From Methylophilus sp. TWE2 (GTDB lineage Bacteria > Pseudomonadota > Gammaproteobacteria > Burkholderiales > Methylophilaceae): a stretch of 64,000 nt of DNA. This document shows positions 35,333 through 46,300 of the stretch, piece after piece. Every line of letters begins with the position of its first letter. Position 1 is the first letter of the stretch. Under the pieces are notes generated by a model. The model saw only the letters and a program-made list of their open reading frames with translations, was not told the DNA's origin and made no database searches. The translations under genes and the position numbers were made by a program. The stretch lies in contig NZ_CP012020.1 of assembly GCF_001183865.1 (NCBI RefSeq), positions 1,979,839 through 2,043,838 of the forward strand. The letters run 5' to 3'.

Positions 35333-35670
35333 TACTTGCCTGCCTTCTCGGCTTTAGCAATGTCCGCCTGTATGGCATCGACCGTCTGGTTTACACGTTC
35401 CAGTTTGCTGACTGAATAACCTGCATCCTCAATCACCTTGCTAAATGCATCATTCGACACATCCTGCCCCTCTTTCAATTGCAGCGCAACCACGCGGCTC
35501 TTGAGGTCCACAAACGCAGACTGTTTTTGTGGCAAGGCATTGAGTTTTTTCTCTATGCCTTTGGCACAAAAGGCACAGACCATGCCATTTACTTCGGCTT
35601 TGATCGTGGTTACGGCAAACGCCGCAGGCATGATGGCAGATAACATTAAAGTCACTAATAATTTTTTCAT
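35332..35670 (-). CDS. Periplasmic heavy-metal-binding protein (HMA domain, MerP-like)
   Basis: 112 residues from the ATG at 35670 (AAAGGA site ahead). Signal peptide MKKLLVTLMLSAIMPAAFA. The mature protein is an HMA domain with the metal-binding motif GMVCAFCAKGIEKKL (CxxC). It ends in a short charged helical tail (VDAIQADIAKAEKAGK). It likely passes a soft metal ion to the MerT-like protein encoded next. Family recognition is firm; the metal is not. Confidence 0.85.
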   Translation of the reverse strand: MKKLLVTLMLSAIMPAAFAVTTIKAEVNGMVCAFCAKGIEKKLNALPQKQSAFVDLKSRVVALQLKEGQDVSNDAFSKVIEDAGYSVSKLERVNQTVDAIQADIAKAEKAGK

Positions 35671-35695
35671 TTCAATATCCTTTAAAAATAACAGG

Positions 35696-36352
35696 TTAAA
35701 ACACAAACATGGCATTCAAGCGCGGTGCAAAGCCCTCGCCCTGCCATGGATTGGTCACACCAAATTCAAGAAAATAGTTTTTGTTAATCAACCGCAATGC
35801 AGGGGTCACCTGCAAGCCAGGGTCATTGTTGCGCATGGTTTTGGCCTCAATCACAAACCATGGCTGCGTTTCGTTAAAGCCGGTTTCATAAAACGAAAAC
35901 CCGGCCTGAACGGCTGCAGTGTCATAGTTCATGTGAGGTGCCCGGATCATGCGGGCTTTGGCCAGGAAATACAGCCGGGTGGATTCGATATCAAACTGCA
36001 AGCTGGGTGTGTAGGCGAAGCCGTCATACTGGCCGCGCGCTTCGCCTATACTGCCATTGAACCAGATATTGGCTTGAGCGGCAGGCAGGTTCCAGCGTTT
36101 GATAATGCCGGTGTAATTGATGCCGGAAATCGTGGTTGCCCGCTCACCCTTGCCCGACATGCGCATCTGCTCGACGCCAATGGCATGCCCGAACGTGGGC
36201 GAATAGTTCAACATCCATTCCTGGTTATAGCGACCGATTTCGGTCATGAGCATGGCGCTGTCTTCAAACCCCATGAGTGCCGCCGCATGGACGGGCAACA
36301 TCATCTGGCTTAAAACAAAGGCGCCTGATGCAACGATGTGTTGCTTAAGCAT
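35696..36352 (-). CDS. Predicted outer-membrane beta-barrel protein of a metal-type operon
   Basis: 218 residues from the ATG at 36352, chosen for a strong GGAGG site. Signal peptide ends MLPVHA. The rest alternates hydrophobic and polar residues as in a small barrel (EWMLNYSPTFGHAIGVEQMRM, then WFVIEAKTMRNNDPGLQVTPALRLI) and ends NAMFVF with the terminal Phe of outer-membrane proteins. I do not recognise a named family. It lies 25 bases upstream of the HMA gene and 51 downstream of a His-rich secreted protein, so it is probably the outer-membrane component of the same metal system. A 291-residue open frame on the opposite strand across this region is a shadow. Confidence 0.7.
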   Translation of the reverse strand: MLKQHIVASGAFVLSQMMLPVHAAALMGFEDSAMLMTEIGRYNQEWMLNYSPTFGHAIGVEQMRMSGKGERATTISGINYTGIIKRWNLPAAQANIWFNGSIGEARGQYDGFAYTPSLQFDIESTRLYFLAKARMIRAPHMNYDTAAVQAGFSFYETGFNETQPWFVIEAKTMRNNDPGLQVTPALRLINKNYFLEFGVTNPWQGEGFAPRLNAMFVF

Positions 36353-36403
36353 AAAGCCTCCATATTCAAACAAACAAAACGATGGACGGAATTGTCCTGA
36401 GTG

Positions 36404-36790
36404 TTAGCTGAATATGGGTGGCTTGATGGCGGGAGGATAGGTTTGACTATGCACAGGATCTGCTGCAAATAATGGTACAGCAGCAGATTGTGTCAGGATG
36501 GCAATACGCGGGAAAGCGTCTAAACGTGCGACGCCAGCACTCATCACGCAAAACCCGCACACCGTGCAAGCATGATGACTGGCAGGTGCATGATCGCCTG
36601 TTGAATCATGTCCGGCAGGGCCGTCAGCCTCAGTGCTGTGTGCAGCCATATGATGGCATGGCATTGCCTGTGTCTGGTCATTGGTCGCAATGACTTGTTC
36701 CGCCAATGCCATTTGCAATGACATGACGTTGGCGGCCATGACAAAGCATGGCAACCAGCAAATCAGGAACAAGCAGAGACGTTTACGCAT
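36404..36790 (-). CDS. His/Cys-rich exported protein (DUF2946-like)
   Basis: 128 residues. Signal peptide MRKRLCLFLICWLPCFVMA. The mature part has a His-rich metal-binding stretch (CHHMAAHSTEADGPAGHD, then GDHAPASHHACTVCGFCVMS), a pattern like DUF2946 proteins seen beside copper genes. It is the first gene of the minus-strand run with the barrel protein, HMA protein and MerT-like protein. It probably binds or buffers a soft metal in the periplasm. The DUF2946 match is by motif layout and is tentative. Confidence 0.65.
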   Translation of the reverse strand: MRKRLCLFLICWLPCFVMAANVMSLQMALAEQVIATNDQTQAMPCHHMAAHSTEADGPAGHDSTGDHAPASHHACTVCGFCVMSAGVARLDAFPRIAILTQSAAVPLFAADPVHSQTYPPAIKPPIFS

Positions 36791-36843
36791 ATACCGCTAA
36801 GATAAAGCCCGTCATCAATTAGTTCAAGCTTCTATGCAAGTTT

Positions 36844-37326
36844 TTACGCATAGCGGATATCGATGATTTCATATTCGGTTTCAGCCGCTGGTGTGATAAC
36901 GCGTATGGTATCGCCCAGATTCTTGCCCAATAAGGCTTTCGCCATCGGTGAAACCCAGGAAATATAACCTTGTGCCGGATCAAGCTCATCTTGCCCCACA
37001 ATGCGGATAGTCATTTCACTATCATCATTCAAATTGAAGAGCGTCACCCAGGCGCCAAAATAGACTTTTTCGGTATTGGTCTGCGTGTTGCTGTAAACAA
37101 TTTCAGCCGCATCCATGCGCTTGGTCAAAAAACGGATACGAGAGTCTATCTGGCGCAGGCGCTTTTTACCGTAAATATAATCGCCATTCTCACTACGGTC
37201 TCCATTACCGGCTGCCCAGCTCACGACGCGCACAACCTCTGGTCTATCCACTTTAATCAGGTACTGGAACTCCTTTTCAAGTGCAGCATACCCTTCAGGC
37301 GTAATGTAATTCTTTTGTTCAGCCAT
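36844..37326 (-). CDS. greB: Transcription elongation factor GreB
   Basis: 160 residues. An N-terminal coiled-coil finger with the conserved acidic tip GDRSENGDYIYGKKRLRQID, where the GreB-type DYIYGK segment separates it from GreA. The C-terminal FKBP-like domain has WVTLFN and ISWVSPMAKALLGKNLGD. It restarts backtracked RNA polymerase by stimulating transcript cleavage. It is a single gene, with the divergently transcribed chemoreceptor gene 252 bases upstream. Confidence 0.95.
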   Translation of the reverse strand: MAEQKNYITPEGYAALEKEFQYLIKVDRPEVVRVVSWAAGNGDRSENGDYIYGKKRLRQIDSRIRFLTKRMDAAEIVYSNTQTNTEKVYFGAWVTLFNLNDDSEMTIRIVGQDELDPAQGYISWVSPMAKALLGKNLGDTIRVITPAAETEYEIIDIRYA

Positions 37327-37578
37327 TGCATCCTATATCCGTTTTGCACATACGCCCGTAGGCGTCTGCATTTATTTTGTGCATATCATACAACGTAAAC
37401 AGTCTTCACCGCGTCCGCTTTTTGCTCCTGAATGTCGCTATATGAATCTTTTGTGAAGCTTTTATTAAAACGCTTCATTTACTGGTTTATTTTACGTAAA
37501 TGGACTTGTACGCCACAAAGCGCGGCGTGCGGGCAACGCAATGTTGCTGGTTAACCAAGTATGATCCTGAGGAATTGC

Positions 37579-40104
37579 ATGAAGAAATCCATCGCTCATT
37601 TGAATGTAGGCACCCGTTTATTTTTAGGTTACGCGCTGCTTATCCTGTTTACTGCCTTTATTTTTGTCATCGCCTGGCGAGGCTTCAACCACATTCACCA
37701 GACCTGGCAGCATTTTGAAAATGTACAGCTGGTCAAAAGAACACAAATCGAAAATGCCAGCAAAGGCTTAGGCGATGCCATTCATCATTTTAAAAACTAT
37801 GTGCTACGTGGTGGACGAGAAGCCAGTAAATTTGAGCGTAGCATGGAGGATATTGAGCAAGCGATGTCAGCTTACAAAGCCACGGGAGAGCTAAATACCC
37901 AAGAGCAGGAAATTTTAGGCAATATTGCTTTGGCCTTGGGCACCTACCGCGATGCCATGAAACGTTGTGAAGCACTGAAAAATGATGGCATGAGCGTGAC
38001 CGAGATTGACGCCACGGTGAAAGGCGCAGACAAGCCGTTGAACCATTCATTGCGTTTGCTGATGGACATGAATATTGCCGGGGTAACCGAGGCTTCCAGC
38101 CAGTTTGCGTCCACCATCGCTCGTGCCAACAAACAAATTGAAACGGCTTTATTGGTGGCGGTCATCATGGCGATTGGTATTGCCTGGAAAATGACACGCT
38201 CGATTACCAACCCGCTCAAACAAGCGTTGAGCTTGTCGCAACATATTGCTAATGGTGAATTCATCACGCAAGACTCGCATACCAGCAACGACGAAACTGG
38301 CAAACTGCTGCGCGAAATGCACCGTATGCAATCTACCATCCAGCGCATTGTGGAGTCGCTTAATGAAATGTCAGCCCAGCATCGCGCCGGGATGATCGAT
38401 TACCGCATCGACAGCCAGCCGTTTCATGGTGCCTACCAGCAGCTCACTAAGGGTATTAACCAGATGGTAGAAGAGCATATCCTGGCACAAACCAAGTCGC
38501 TGCAGGTGGTGACGGCCTTTGGCCAGGGGGATTTTAACCAGCCACTAGAGACTTTCCCTGGCCAGCGTAGCTATATTAACCAGAGCATTGAGCAAGTACG
38601 CCAGAACTTCCAGCTACTCATGGAAGATGTGCACACTTTGTCGCAGGCAGCTAAACAGGGCCAACTCAATATTCGCGTGGATGTATCGCGTCATCAGGGT
38701 GAATTCAAACAGATTGTGGCTGGCTTTAACCAGACACTGGACGCCGTTGTCTCCCCACTGCAAACCACGGCACGCTACCTGGACCAGATGGCCGCAGGCA
38801 ATATTCCTACCCATATCGAAGAGCATTTTGTGGGTGACTTCAACCTGGTGCAAACCAGCCTGCAACATTGCACAGGGGCTATCCATCAACTGATTGCCGA
38901 TGTGCATCACCTGGCCTCAGCCGCCCAGCAAGGCCAACTGAATACGCGTGTCAATATTGAAGCCCACGCAGGTGACTTCCGCAAGATTATTCATGGTATC
39001 AACCAGACGCTGGATGCGGTGGTCTCACCTTTGCATGTGGCCGCAGATTGCGTCAAACGGATTGCGGCTGGCGATATCCCCGCGCCCATCCATAACCAAT
39101 ATCATGGCGACTTCAAGGTGCTGATCAACAACCTTAATACCTGCATTCTGGCTGTGAATCGCCTGGTGGAAGATACGCGCCAAATCGCGGATGAAGCACA
39201 GCAAGGCCAGTTATACAGCCTGGTGGATGTCACCGCCCACGCCGGTGATTTCAGGCAAGCCTTGCAAGGCTCGCATGATATTTTGCAGCGCATGGTCGCA
39301 CCGATACAAACCGTCAAGCAGGCGGCAGAAACTATTCATGTCGCTGCTGCGGAAATTGAAAAGGGCAACAATGATCTTTCACGTCGCACCGAAACCCAAG
39401 CCAACGCGCTGCAAGAAACCTCAGCGAACCTGGAAACCTTGACCAACAATATCCGCCAAACGGCTGAGCATGCCCAGCAGGCCAGCCTGCAAGCCAACCA
39501 AGCAAACCAGATGGCACTACAAGGCGGCGAAGCATTCAATGCCTTAACCACCACCATGCAAGGCATCAATGAAACCTCGGCCCAAATTGCCCAGATCACC
39601 AGCGTGATTGACAGCATTGCTTTCCAGACCAATATTCTGGCGCTAAATGCTGCGGTAGAAGCCGCCCGTGCCGGCGAAGAAGGCCGTGGCTTTGCCGTGG
39701 TGGCAGGTGAAGTACGCAACCTGGCACAACGCTCTGCCGCTTCGGCCAAAGAAATCAAGGAGCTTATCGCGGCATCCGTGAGCCAGACGAATGCCAGCGC
39801 CAAGCAAGTCAGCCAGGCTGGCCACACCATGCATGAAATCGTGCATGCCGTCCAGCAGGTTTCTAAAAGCATACAGGCTATTTCCGAGGCCTCAAGCCAG
39901 CAAAGTAGCGGCCTGGAGCAAATCTATGAATCCATGACCTCGATTGATGAAACCACACAGCAAAATGCTGCATTGGTGGAAGAAGCAGCTGCAGCGGCCG
40001 AGAGCATGCTGGAACAAGTGCACACCTTGGTTGAGTCAGTGAACCAGTTCAAGACTGAGGCACATGAGTCACATGTGCGTGATCATTTGCGCCTGATTGC
40101 ATAA
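37579..40104 (+). CDS. Methyl-accepting chemotaxis protein with tandem HAMP-like repeats
   Basis: 841 residues from the ATG at 37579 (TGAGGA site ahead). First membrane segment at residues 12-32 and a four-helix-type periplasmic sensor to about 185. A second membrane segment covers about 186-203, followed by a HAMP domain ([20 protein letters not shown]). Then come three repeats of about 90 residues, starting near 348, 438 and 529, each with QGQL, a GDF/GEF motif and an (A)VVSPL or equivalent turn; these are paired HAMP-like units. The signalling domain ends the protein with the hairpin tip [27 protein letters not shown]. No che genes are adjacent. The ligand is unknown. Confidence 0.9.
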   Translation: MKKSIAHLNVGTRLFLGYALLILFTAFIFVIAWRGFNHIHQTWQHFENVQLVKRTQIENASKGLGDAIHHFKNYVLRGGREASKFERSMEDIEQAMSAYKATGELNTQEQEILGNIALALGTYRDAMKRCEALKNDGMSVTEIDATVKGADKPLNHSLRLLMDMNIAGVTEASSQFASTIARANKQIETALLVAVIMAIGIAWKMTRSITNPLKQALSLSQHIANGEFITQDSHTSNDETGKLLREMHRMQSTIQRIVESLNEMSAQHRAGMIDYRIDSQPFHGAYQQLTKGINQMVEEHILAQTKSLQVVTAFGQGDFNQPLETFPGQRSYINQSIEQVRQNFQLLMEDVHTLSQAAKQGQLNIRVDVSRHQGEFKQIVAGFNQTLDAVVSPLQTTARYLDQMAAGNIPTHIEEHFVGDFNLVQTSLQHCTGAIHQLIADVHHLASAAQQGQLNTRVNIEAHAGDFRKIIHGINQTLDAVVSPLHVAADCVKRIAAGDIPAPIHNQYHGDFKVLINNLNTCILAVNRLVEDTRQIADEAQQGQLYSLVDVTAHAGDFRQALQGSHDILQRMVAPIQTVKQAAETIHVAAAEIEKGNNDLSRRTETQANALQETSANLETLTNNIRQTAEHAQQASLQANQANQMALQGGEAFNALTTTMQGINETSAQIAQITSVIDSIAFQTNILALNAAVEAARAGEEGRGFAVVAGEVRNLAQRSAASAKEIKELIAASVSQTNASAKQVSQAGHTMHEIVHAVQQVSKSIQAISEASSQQSSGLEQIYESMTSIDETTQQNAALVEEAAAAAESMLEQVHTLVESVNQFKTEAHESHVRDHLRLIA

Positions 40105-40117
40105 CGCTTCTACCCAT

Positions 40118-40149
40118 AAAAAATGCTCCTAAAAGGAGCATTTTTTATT
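40118..40149. terminator. Bidirectional intrinsic terminator
   Basis: A stem from AAAAAATGCTCCT (40118-40130) and AGGAGCATTTTTT (40134-40146) around a three-base AAA loop, with T run on either strand. It serves the chemoreceptor gene and the convergent gene at 40159. Confidence 0.93.
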
Positions 40150-40158
40150 TAAACAACA

Positions 40159-40536
40159 TCAGTCTTCCTTGACTTCTTCGACATCATTCACAAAATGACT
40201 GGTCTCACCAAAACAGCTGGAGGGCACGCCTTTATGTTCTTCATAGTGCAGGCGAACACGCTCTCCGGATAATGCATTGATTTTCGGGATGACAGCGGGA
40301 TCGCGTACCGTGAAATAAAATTTTTCAGCCTGCGTGCCTGGCACGGTCACAAGCACTAGCTCTCCCTCCCAGGTTTTACATAGCCAGCCCTTGTGCGATA
40401 GTTTCTGCACATACCCCACACGCTCACCGTCAGAATAGATCCAGGTCAGGCTGCCCCAGGTATACAAGCTGAGCAGAGCAATAGGCAGCACGAGGATCAG
40501 GAACGTCCATTTTATAAATTTGGCAAAAGCCGACAT
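40159..40536 (-). CDS. Small membrane-anchored protein of unknown function
   Basis: 125 residues from the ATG at 40536 (ACGGAGTAG ahead). One hydrophobic segment (residues 11-30) and then a soluble beta-rich domain: WTYSDGERVGYVQKLSHKGW-like sequence (as WIYSDGERVGYVQKLS), CKTWEGELVLV and EKFYFTVRD. This pattern is a widespread small family that is sometimes mislabelled in databases as a dehydrogenase; no enzyme motif is visible. Role unknown. It is convergent with the chemoreceptor gene. Confidence 0.7.
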   Translation of the reverse strand: MSAFAKFIKWTFLILVLPIALLSLYTWGSLTWIYSDGERVGYVQKLSHKGWLCKTWEGELVLVTVPGTQAEKFYFTVRDPAVIPKINALSGERVRLHYEEHKGVPSSCFGETSHFVNDVEEVKED

Positions 40537-40629
40537 GTCACTACTCCGTAAGTTTTTATCGTTTGTTGGTCGCATTATCTTATAAAATGTTGCGCTCAAG
40601 ATAATAATTGCTTCTGACTACTTTACCTC

Positions 40630-43368
40630 ATGACCAACCCTGTTGATTACCCTGAGCCTAGCACGGTGATTTTATGTGCATCGGCGCGCCTGGCTCAAGG
40701 CATCCGGCAATGGTTATCCTCAAGCTATCAGCAGCAAGGCCTTTCACAATGGCAAGCGCCACAGGTATTTCCATTACAGGACTGGCTTAACCAGCGCATA
40801 GAGCACGCGATCTTGAGCGGCCAGATTGACGTCGCCGAGGCACCACAGGGCATGCTTTCCGGCACACAGGAGGCCTTGTTGTGGGAACAAGCCATCCAGT
40901 ATACTTTACGCCAGCATGAAGCCCTGGACCTGTTCAATACTAATGGCCTGGCCAGCGCCGCCATGGAAGCCAACCGTTACCTGATTGAATGGAATATCAG
41001 CTTGGACATGGCCTCAGCGAACGAAGAAACACGCCAGTTTATGCAGTGGCGCCAGCAGTTCCAGGCGCTATGCAAACAAAGCGGATATCTGGAAAGTGTG
41101 CGTTATCAGAGCTGGCAGCTGGCACAATTGCGGCAACACAAGCTACCCCTGCCTGCCCGCATTCAACTGGCCGGTTTTGATCGCATTAACCCACATGTAC
41201 AGGCTTTTATCAATCTGCTGCAAACCACCGGTATAGAGGTAACCGCATTCAACAATGGCTCGCCGGCGCTCAGCCTCCAACGTATGGCATTTGCAGAACC
41301 CATGGACGAAATACGGGCCGCGGTTCACTGGGCGCAGCAACAATTAGTCGCCAATCCGCAAGCTAGGCTGGCCATCATTGTGCCGGAGCTGGATGCATTG
41401 CGCGACACCATGGCCAACTTGCTCGACGATACTTTTCATTCAGAAGCCCTACATCCTGCACACACGGAAACGCCGCGCTGCTATGAATTCTCACTGGGCT
41501 TGCCGCTTAACCGCTGGCCGCTGGTGAATAGCGCATTAAGTTTATTGCGGTTAGCGTTTCAATCAGCGCCCATGCCACAATCGGCGCTTTCATCGCTGCT
41601 GGCAGATATCTACTGGTCGCAAGCACTTCACGAAGCCGACGCCCGTGCTACGCTGGATGCCGAGATGCGTCGCCAGTTACCGTTACAGGTACATGCCTAT
41701 ACCTTTGCCCGCTTTGTCGCACGCAAGCAGCAGGATGAATACCCGATTTTGTGCCCTGCCCTGCATGCCGATTTAACAGCGTTGCTGAATCACGCAAAAC
41801 AGGCGCCACGCAAGCAATTACCTTCTGCCTGGGCCACCAGTTTCAACGCACTGCTGCAAGCCACACATTGGCCGGGCGAACGCAGCTTGTCCAGCCATGA
41901 GCATCAATGCCACATCAAGTTTAAAGATGTACTGACGCAATTCTCCACCCTGGATACCTGGCTGGGGGCTGTCGACGCCGTCAGCGCCCTGCACAGGTTG
42001 ACGCAATTGTGCCAGGCGCAGATTTTCCAGCCACAAACCGTCAGGCTGCCCAATATCACCGTCATGGGTATGCTGGAGGCCAGTGCGCAGCCGCTGGATG
42101 GTGTATGGATCATGGGCATGAACGACCATGTGTGGCCGCCACTATCTCGCACCAATGCGCTAATACCCGCCGAATTTCAGCGACAGGCAGGCACGCCCAA
42201 TGCCAGTAGCGAAGTGCAAATGGCGTTTGCCAGCCAGATTCACCAGCGACTGTTGCAATCTGCCAAACAGGTGATTTTTTCTTATGCCCGTCAGGAAGGC
42301 GACCGGCTGTTACGCATGAGCCCATTGGTACAGGCGATTCCAGAAACATCCGCCACGCCGCTCTCCGCCACGCTTGCTGAAACATTGGCGGGTAGTAACA
42401 CACAAGACTGGCAATGGCTGGAAGACCATCAGGCACCACCAGTACAAGAAGGCGAACATATCAGCGGCGGGACAGGTTTGCTCCGCGCCCAGGCGCTCTG
42501 TCCAGCCTGGGCGTTTTACCAATACCGTCTTAAGGCACGCAAACTGGAAACGCCGCACAATGGCCTGGATGCTATGCAACGCGGCGACCTTATTCACCGT
42601 GTGCTGGCGGCCTTCTGGACGCAACAGGCCACGCTGGACTGGCAAACTGTTGATGCAGAAAACTTGAAATCCAAACTCGACAACATTACTGCAGAGGTGA
42701 TTGCCGAATTTAACCAGGCATACGCACAACCATTCTCCGCCGTGTTTTGCCAACTGGAGGCCGAGCGCCTGAGTAAACTGGCACTGACCTGGCTATGGGA
42801 AGTCGAGCGTGAACGACCACAGGCATTTACCGTGACACTGGTCGAGCAAACCTTTAAACCGCTCATAGAAGGCATACAGGTCAAACTGGTGATAGACCGC
42901 GTGGACACGCTGGCCGATGGCCGCCTGGTTGTGGTGGATTACAAGACGGGCAGCATGCCAGACTTTAAAAACTGGGCTTCGGACAAAATCAGCGAACCCC
43001 AGTTACCCATTTACGCCGCTTTCCTGTTACAGGATGCAGAAATAGCCGCCGTCTGCTTTGCCAAACTGCGTCTGACCGATGGTGGGTTTGCCGGGGTGGC
43101 AGCCGAGGACGATATCGTGCCTGGCATTAAAGCCTTTAACCATGAGAAAAACACATTGTTTGATCGTGAGCGGTTCCCTTACTGGCCGTCTGTACTGTCA
43201 CACTGGCGCACGCAAATCACACGCACGGCACAGGCGCTCAAGGCGGGTGACGCTGCCGTGGTGTTTGAGTCTGAACAAGACCTCGGTTATTGCGATGTGC
43301 TGCCCCTGCTGCGTTTGCCCGAACGCCAGCTTCAGTTTGAACACCAGCAAACTGGAGGTGGCGTATGA
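40630..43368 (+). CDS. AddB-like PD-(D/E)XK nuclease (betaproteobacterial probable DNA repair protein)
   Basis: 912 residues. An N-terminal inactivated helicase-like region with no Walker A lysine is followed by a C-terminal PD-(D/E)XK nuclease domain (about 630-880) with VKLVIDRVDTLADGRLVVVDYKTG, where Asp and DYK are the catalytic residues, and QLPIYAAFLL. It is the partner of the UvrD-type helicase-nuclease that overlaps its stop by four bases (ATGA). Together they form the AddAB-like end-resection enzyme that takes the place of RecBCD in many betaproteobacteria. The name AddB is by analogy. Confidence 0.87.
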   Translation: MTNPVDYPEPSTVILCASARLAQGIRQWLSSSYQQQGLSQWQAPQVFPLQDWLNQRIEHAILSGQIDVAEAPQGMLSGTQEALLWEQAIQYTLRQHEALDLFNTNGLASAAMEANRYLIEWNISLDMASANEETRQFMQWRQQFQALCKQSGYLESVRYQSWQLAQLRQHKLPLPARIQLAGFDRINPHVQAFINLLQTTGIEVTAFNNGSPALSLQRMAFAEPMDEIRAAVHWAQQQLVANPQARLAIIVPELDALRDTMANLLDDTFHSEALHPAHTETPRCYEFSLGLPLNRWPLVNSALSLLRLAFQSAPMPQSALSSLLADIYWSQALHEADARATLDAEMRRQLPLQVHAYTFARFVARKQQDEYPILCPALHADLTALLNHAKQAPRKQLPSAWATSFNALLQATHWPGERSLSSHEHQCHIKFKDVLTQFSTLDTWLGAVDAVSALHRLTQLCQAQIFQPQTVRLPNITVMGMLEASAQPLDGVWIMGMNDHVWPPLSRTNALIPAEFQRQAGTPNASSEVQMAFASQIHQRLLQSAKQVIFSYARQEGDRLLRMSPLVQAIPETSATPLSATLAETLAGSNTQDWQWLEDHQAPPVQEGEHISGGTGLLRAQALCPAWAFYQYRLKARKLETPHNGLDAMQRGDLIHRVLAAFWTQQATLDWQTVDAENLKSKLDNITAEVIAEFNQAYAQPFSAVFCQLEAERLSKLALTWLWEVERERPQAFTVTLVEQTFKPLIEGIQVKLVIDRVDTLADGRLVVVDYKTGSMPDFKNWASDKISEPQLPIYAAFLLQDAEIAAVCFAKLRLTDGGFAGVAAEDDIVPGIKAFNHEKNTLFDRERFPYWPSVLSHWRTQITRTAQALKAGDAAVVFESEQDLGYCDVLPLLRLPERQLQFEHQQTGGGV

Positions 43369-46300
43369 ATATGCCCGACACCGACTTCCAGCAAGCATTA
43401 GCGCTGGATGCAGCCAACCGTCAACGTGCGCTGGACGTCGAATCTTTTATTGTCGAAGCGCCAGCCGGTGCCGGTAAAACAGAATTACTGACCCAGCGCT
43501 TTCTCAAATTGCTGCAAACCGTGCAGGCGCCGGAAGAAATCATTGCCATCACCTTCACCAATAAAGCGGCTTCGGAAATGCGGGCACGCATTCTGGATAG
43601 CCTGCTGCTGGCCGCCGGTGGCGAACCGCCCGATGCGCCGCACAAGCAAATCACCTTTGCATTGGGTCAGCAGGCCTTGCAACGCTCGGCTGAATTGCAA
43701 TGGCACTTGCTGGAAAGCCCTGCCCGCCTGCGTATTTACACCATAGACTCGCTGTGTGCCAACCTGGCACGGCAAATGCCTTTGCTCAGCCGCTTTGGAA
43801 CACAACCCGCCGTGACCGAAGATGCCTGGGCCTATTACCGCGAAGCCGCCAACCTGGCGCTACAGACCATGGATGAAGAGTCCCTGGGCGAGCCAGTGAG
43901 ACGCGTATTGCGCTATATGGACAATGACCAGGCTAGGCTCGAAGGCCTGCTGATGTCCATGCTGGCTAAACGCGAACAATGGCTGCATCTGAGCCAGACT
44001 AATGACCAGGGCCAGGCACAAGCGGCCTTGATTTATCTGATTGAAAGCGAACTACAAGCTGCGCTCACCGCGTTACCCGCCCGACTGCAACAGGCGCTGA
44101 TGCCGATTGCGCGTTATGCGGCCAGCCAGTTGCCAGTAGACCATGCGTTGTCAGCATTGCTGGACTGGCAAATACCTTTTGCAGCCACCATAGACCATTT
44201 ACCAGGCTGGCGTGCACTGGCTGACTTGCTGTTGACCAGCAGTGGCGGCTTGCGCAAGCGGCTGGATAAAAACATGGGCCTACCGGCCACCGATGAGGCC
44301 AAGCCTTATAAAGAGGCATTGACCGAGATCCTGAACGGGCTGGCACAAGACAGTGATAGCGAACGCGCCCTTGCACGCATCCGCTTGTTACCGGCAGCGG
44401 ACAACGATGATGACGGCATGATCCAGGCCTTGAGCCAGCTGTTGAATATCGCTGCCGCGCAGTTGTGGCTGTGTTTTCAGGAACAGAACGAAGTCGACTT
44501 TGTCGAGATCGCACAGCGTGCGCTGAAGGCCTTGCAAGAGGGAGATGAGGCGACCGAGCTGGCCATGCGGCTGGATTACCGTATCCAGCATTTACTGGTC
44601 GACGAGTTTCAGGATACCAGCCCGATGCAGATTGACCTGCTCAAAGCGCTGACGCGTGGCTGGCAACCCGGCGATGGCCGCACCTTGTTTGCGGTCGGCG
44701 ACCCCATGCAGTCGATTTACCGTTTCCGCAAGGCCAATGTAGGCCTGTTCCTCAATGCGGCATCGCATGGCATCGGTGATATTGCACTGGCACCACTGAA
44801 ACTGTGGCGTAATAACCGCTCATGCCCGGCTGTAGTCGACTGGATCAACCAGACGTTTGCTGACATGTTGCCTGCAAACGATGCACCGCAGCAAGGTGCC
44901 ATTTCCTACAGGCCCTTTGTGGCCACGCGTGCCGAGTCTGACGGTGCAGGTGTTTTTGTGCACCCGCTGATTGCACCTGTGAATAATGAGGACGAAGAAC
45001 CAGCAGATCTCCGTCACCTCGAAGCGGAACAGATTATCCGCATCATCCAGCAGACACGTGCTGAAAAGCCGGACGCCACCATTGCCGTGCTGGTACGTGC
45101 GCGCAAGCATTTGCATGCACTGGTGACGGAAATGCGCAGGAATCATCGCGAGCTGAGCTTCCAGGCCGTTGAAATTGAAGAGCTGGCCAACCGCCAGATT
45201 GTGCAGGACCTGCTGACGCTCACGCATGCGCTGCATCAACGCGCCGACCGTGTGCACTGGCTGGCATTGCTGCGAGCCCCATGGTGTGGACTGACACTGG
45301 CCGACATGCATGCGCTCATTGGCCAGGACGGCCAGCGTAGTGTCCTCAGCCTGCTGGCTGACGAAGCCGTCCTAGCGCGTTTGAGCCAAGACGGCCAGGC
45401 CCGAGCACGTCATGTCCATGATGTCATGCAGAGTGCTCTGCACTGGCGGGGCCGCACATCCATCAGCCGCTGGGTGCATAACACCTGGCTACGCCTGGGC
45501 GGCGCGACTTGCCTGTGGAATGAAAATGATGTGCAAGATGTACAGGCCTTTTTTGGCCGCATCGCCGCGCTGGAACAACACGGCCAGTTCAGCCCGCAGG
45601 CACTGGCCGAGGATGTGCAAAAGTTGTACGCTGCTCCTGACGCAAAAGCCGATGCGAGCTTGCAGTTTATGACCATACACAAATCCAAAGGGCTGGAATT
45701 TGATACTGTCATCCTGCCTGGCCTGGATAGCAGCAACCCACCGGATGACGCCAAGCTGGTCATCTGGGAGGAAGTCTCTATGGAAGACGGCAATACCGAG
45801 CTTGTCGCGGCCCCTTTTGTGCCCACACCGCTCAAACGCCAGCAGGCCACTATCACCGCCTACGATTATTTAAATGACCTCGATAAAACACGAGCGTCGT
45901 ATGAAGATGCCCGTGTGTTGTATGTGGCTGCCACCCGCGCCGAACGGCAACTGCATTTACTCGGTGCCGCCAAATCAGACAAAAACGGTGAACCGCAAGC
46001 GCGTAAGAGCAGTTTCCTGCACCTGCTGTGGCCCGCCATCCAGCAATGGTTTACCAGCGAACACGATATCGTCAGCCGCTACCCGAGCGCACGACAAGAA
46101 GTCGATATCCGCCAGTTTGTGCCCAAACTGATTCGTTTACGAGAGGCCAGCACACCAGCCATGTTGCAGGTAACCAAACAAGAAATGCAGATAGCTTACC
46201 CAGCCGCAGCAGAAGACGAGAGTACCCACCGCCTGGAAGCCGATATCGGCACCCTCACCCATCTGTACTTGCAAGTGATTGCCGAACAAGGCCTGGCAGC

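Noticed and set aside
34940..35670. Mercury resistance operon
   Set aside because: The MerT-like and MerP-like pair lacks merA and merR, and the other two operon members are not mercury genes, so a wider metal role is kept open.
35438..36313. 291-residue open frame on the plus strand across the metal-type operon
   Set aside because: It is antisense to two genes that have signal peptides, ribosome-binding sites and family motifs. Its own translation is low in recognisable structure and has no start signal.
39336..39872. 178-residue minus-strand frame in the chemoreceptor
   Set aside because: Arises from the Ala/Gln-rich coiled-coil codons of the signalling domain on the other strand.
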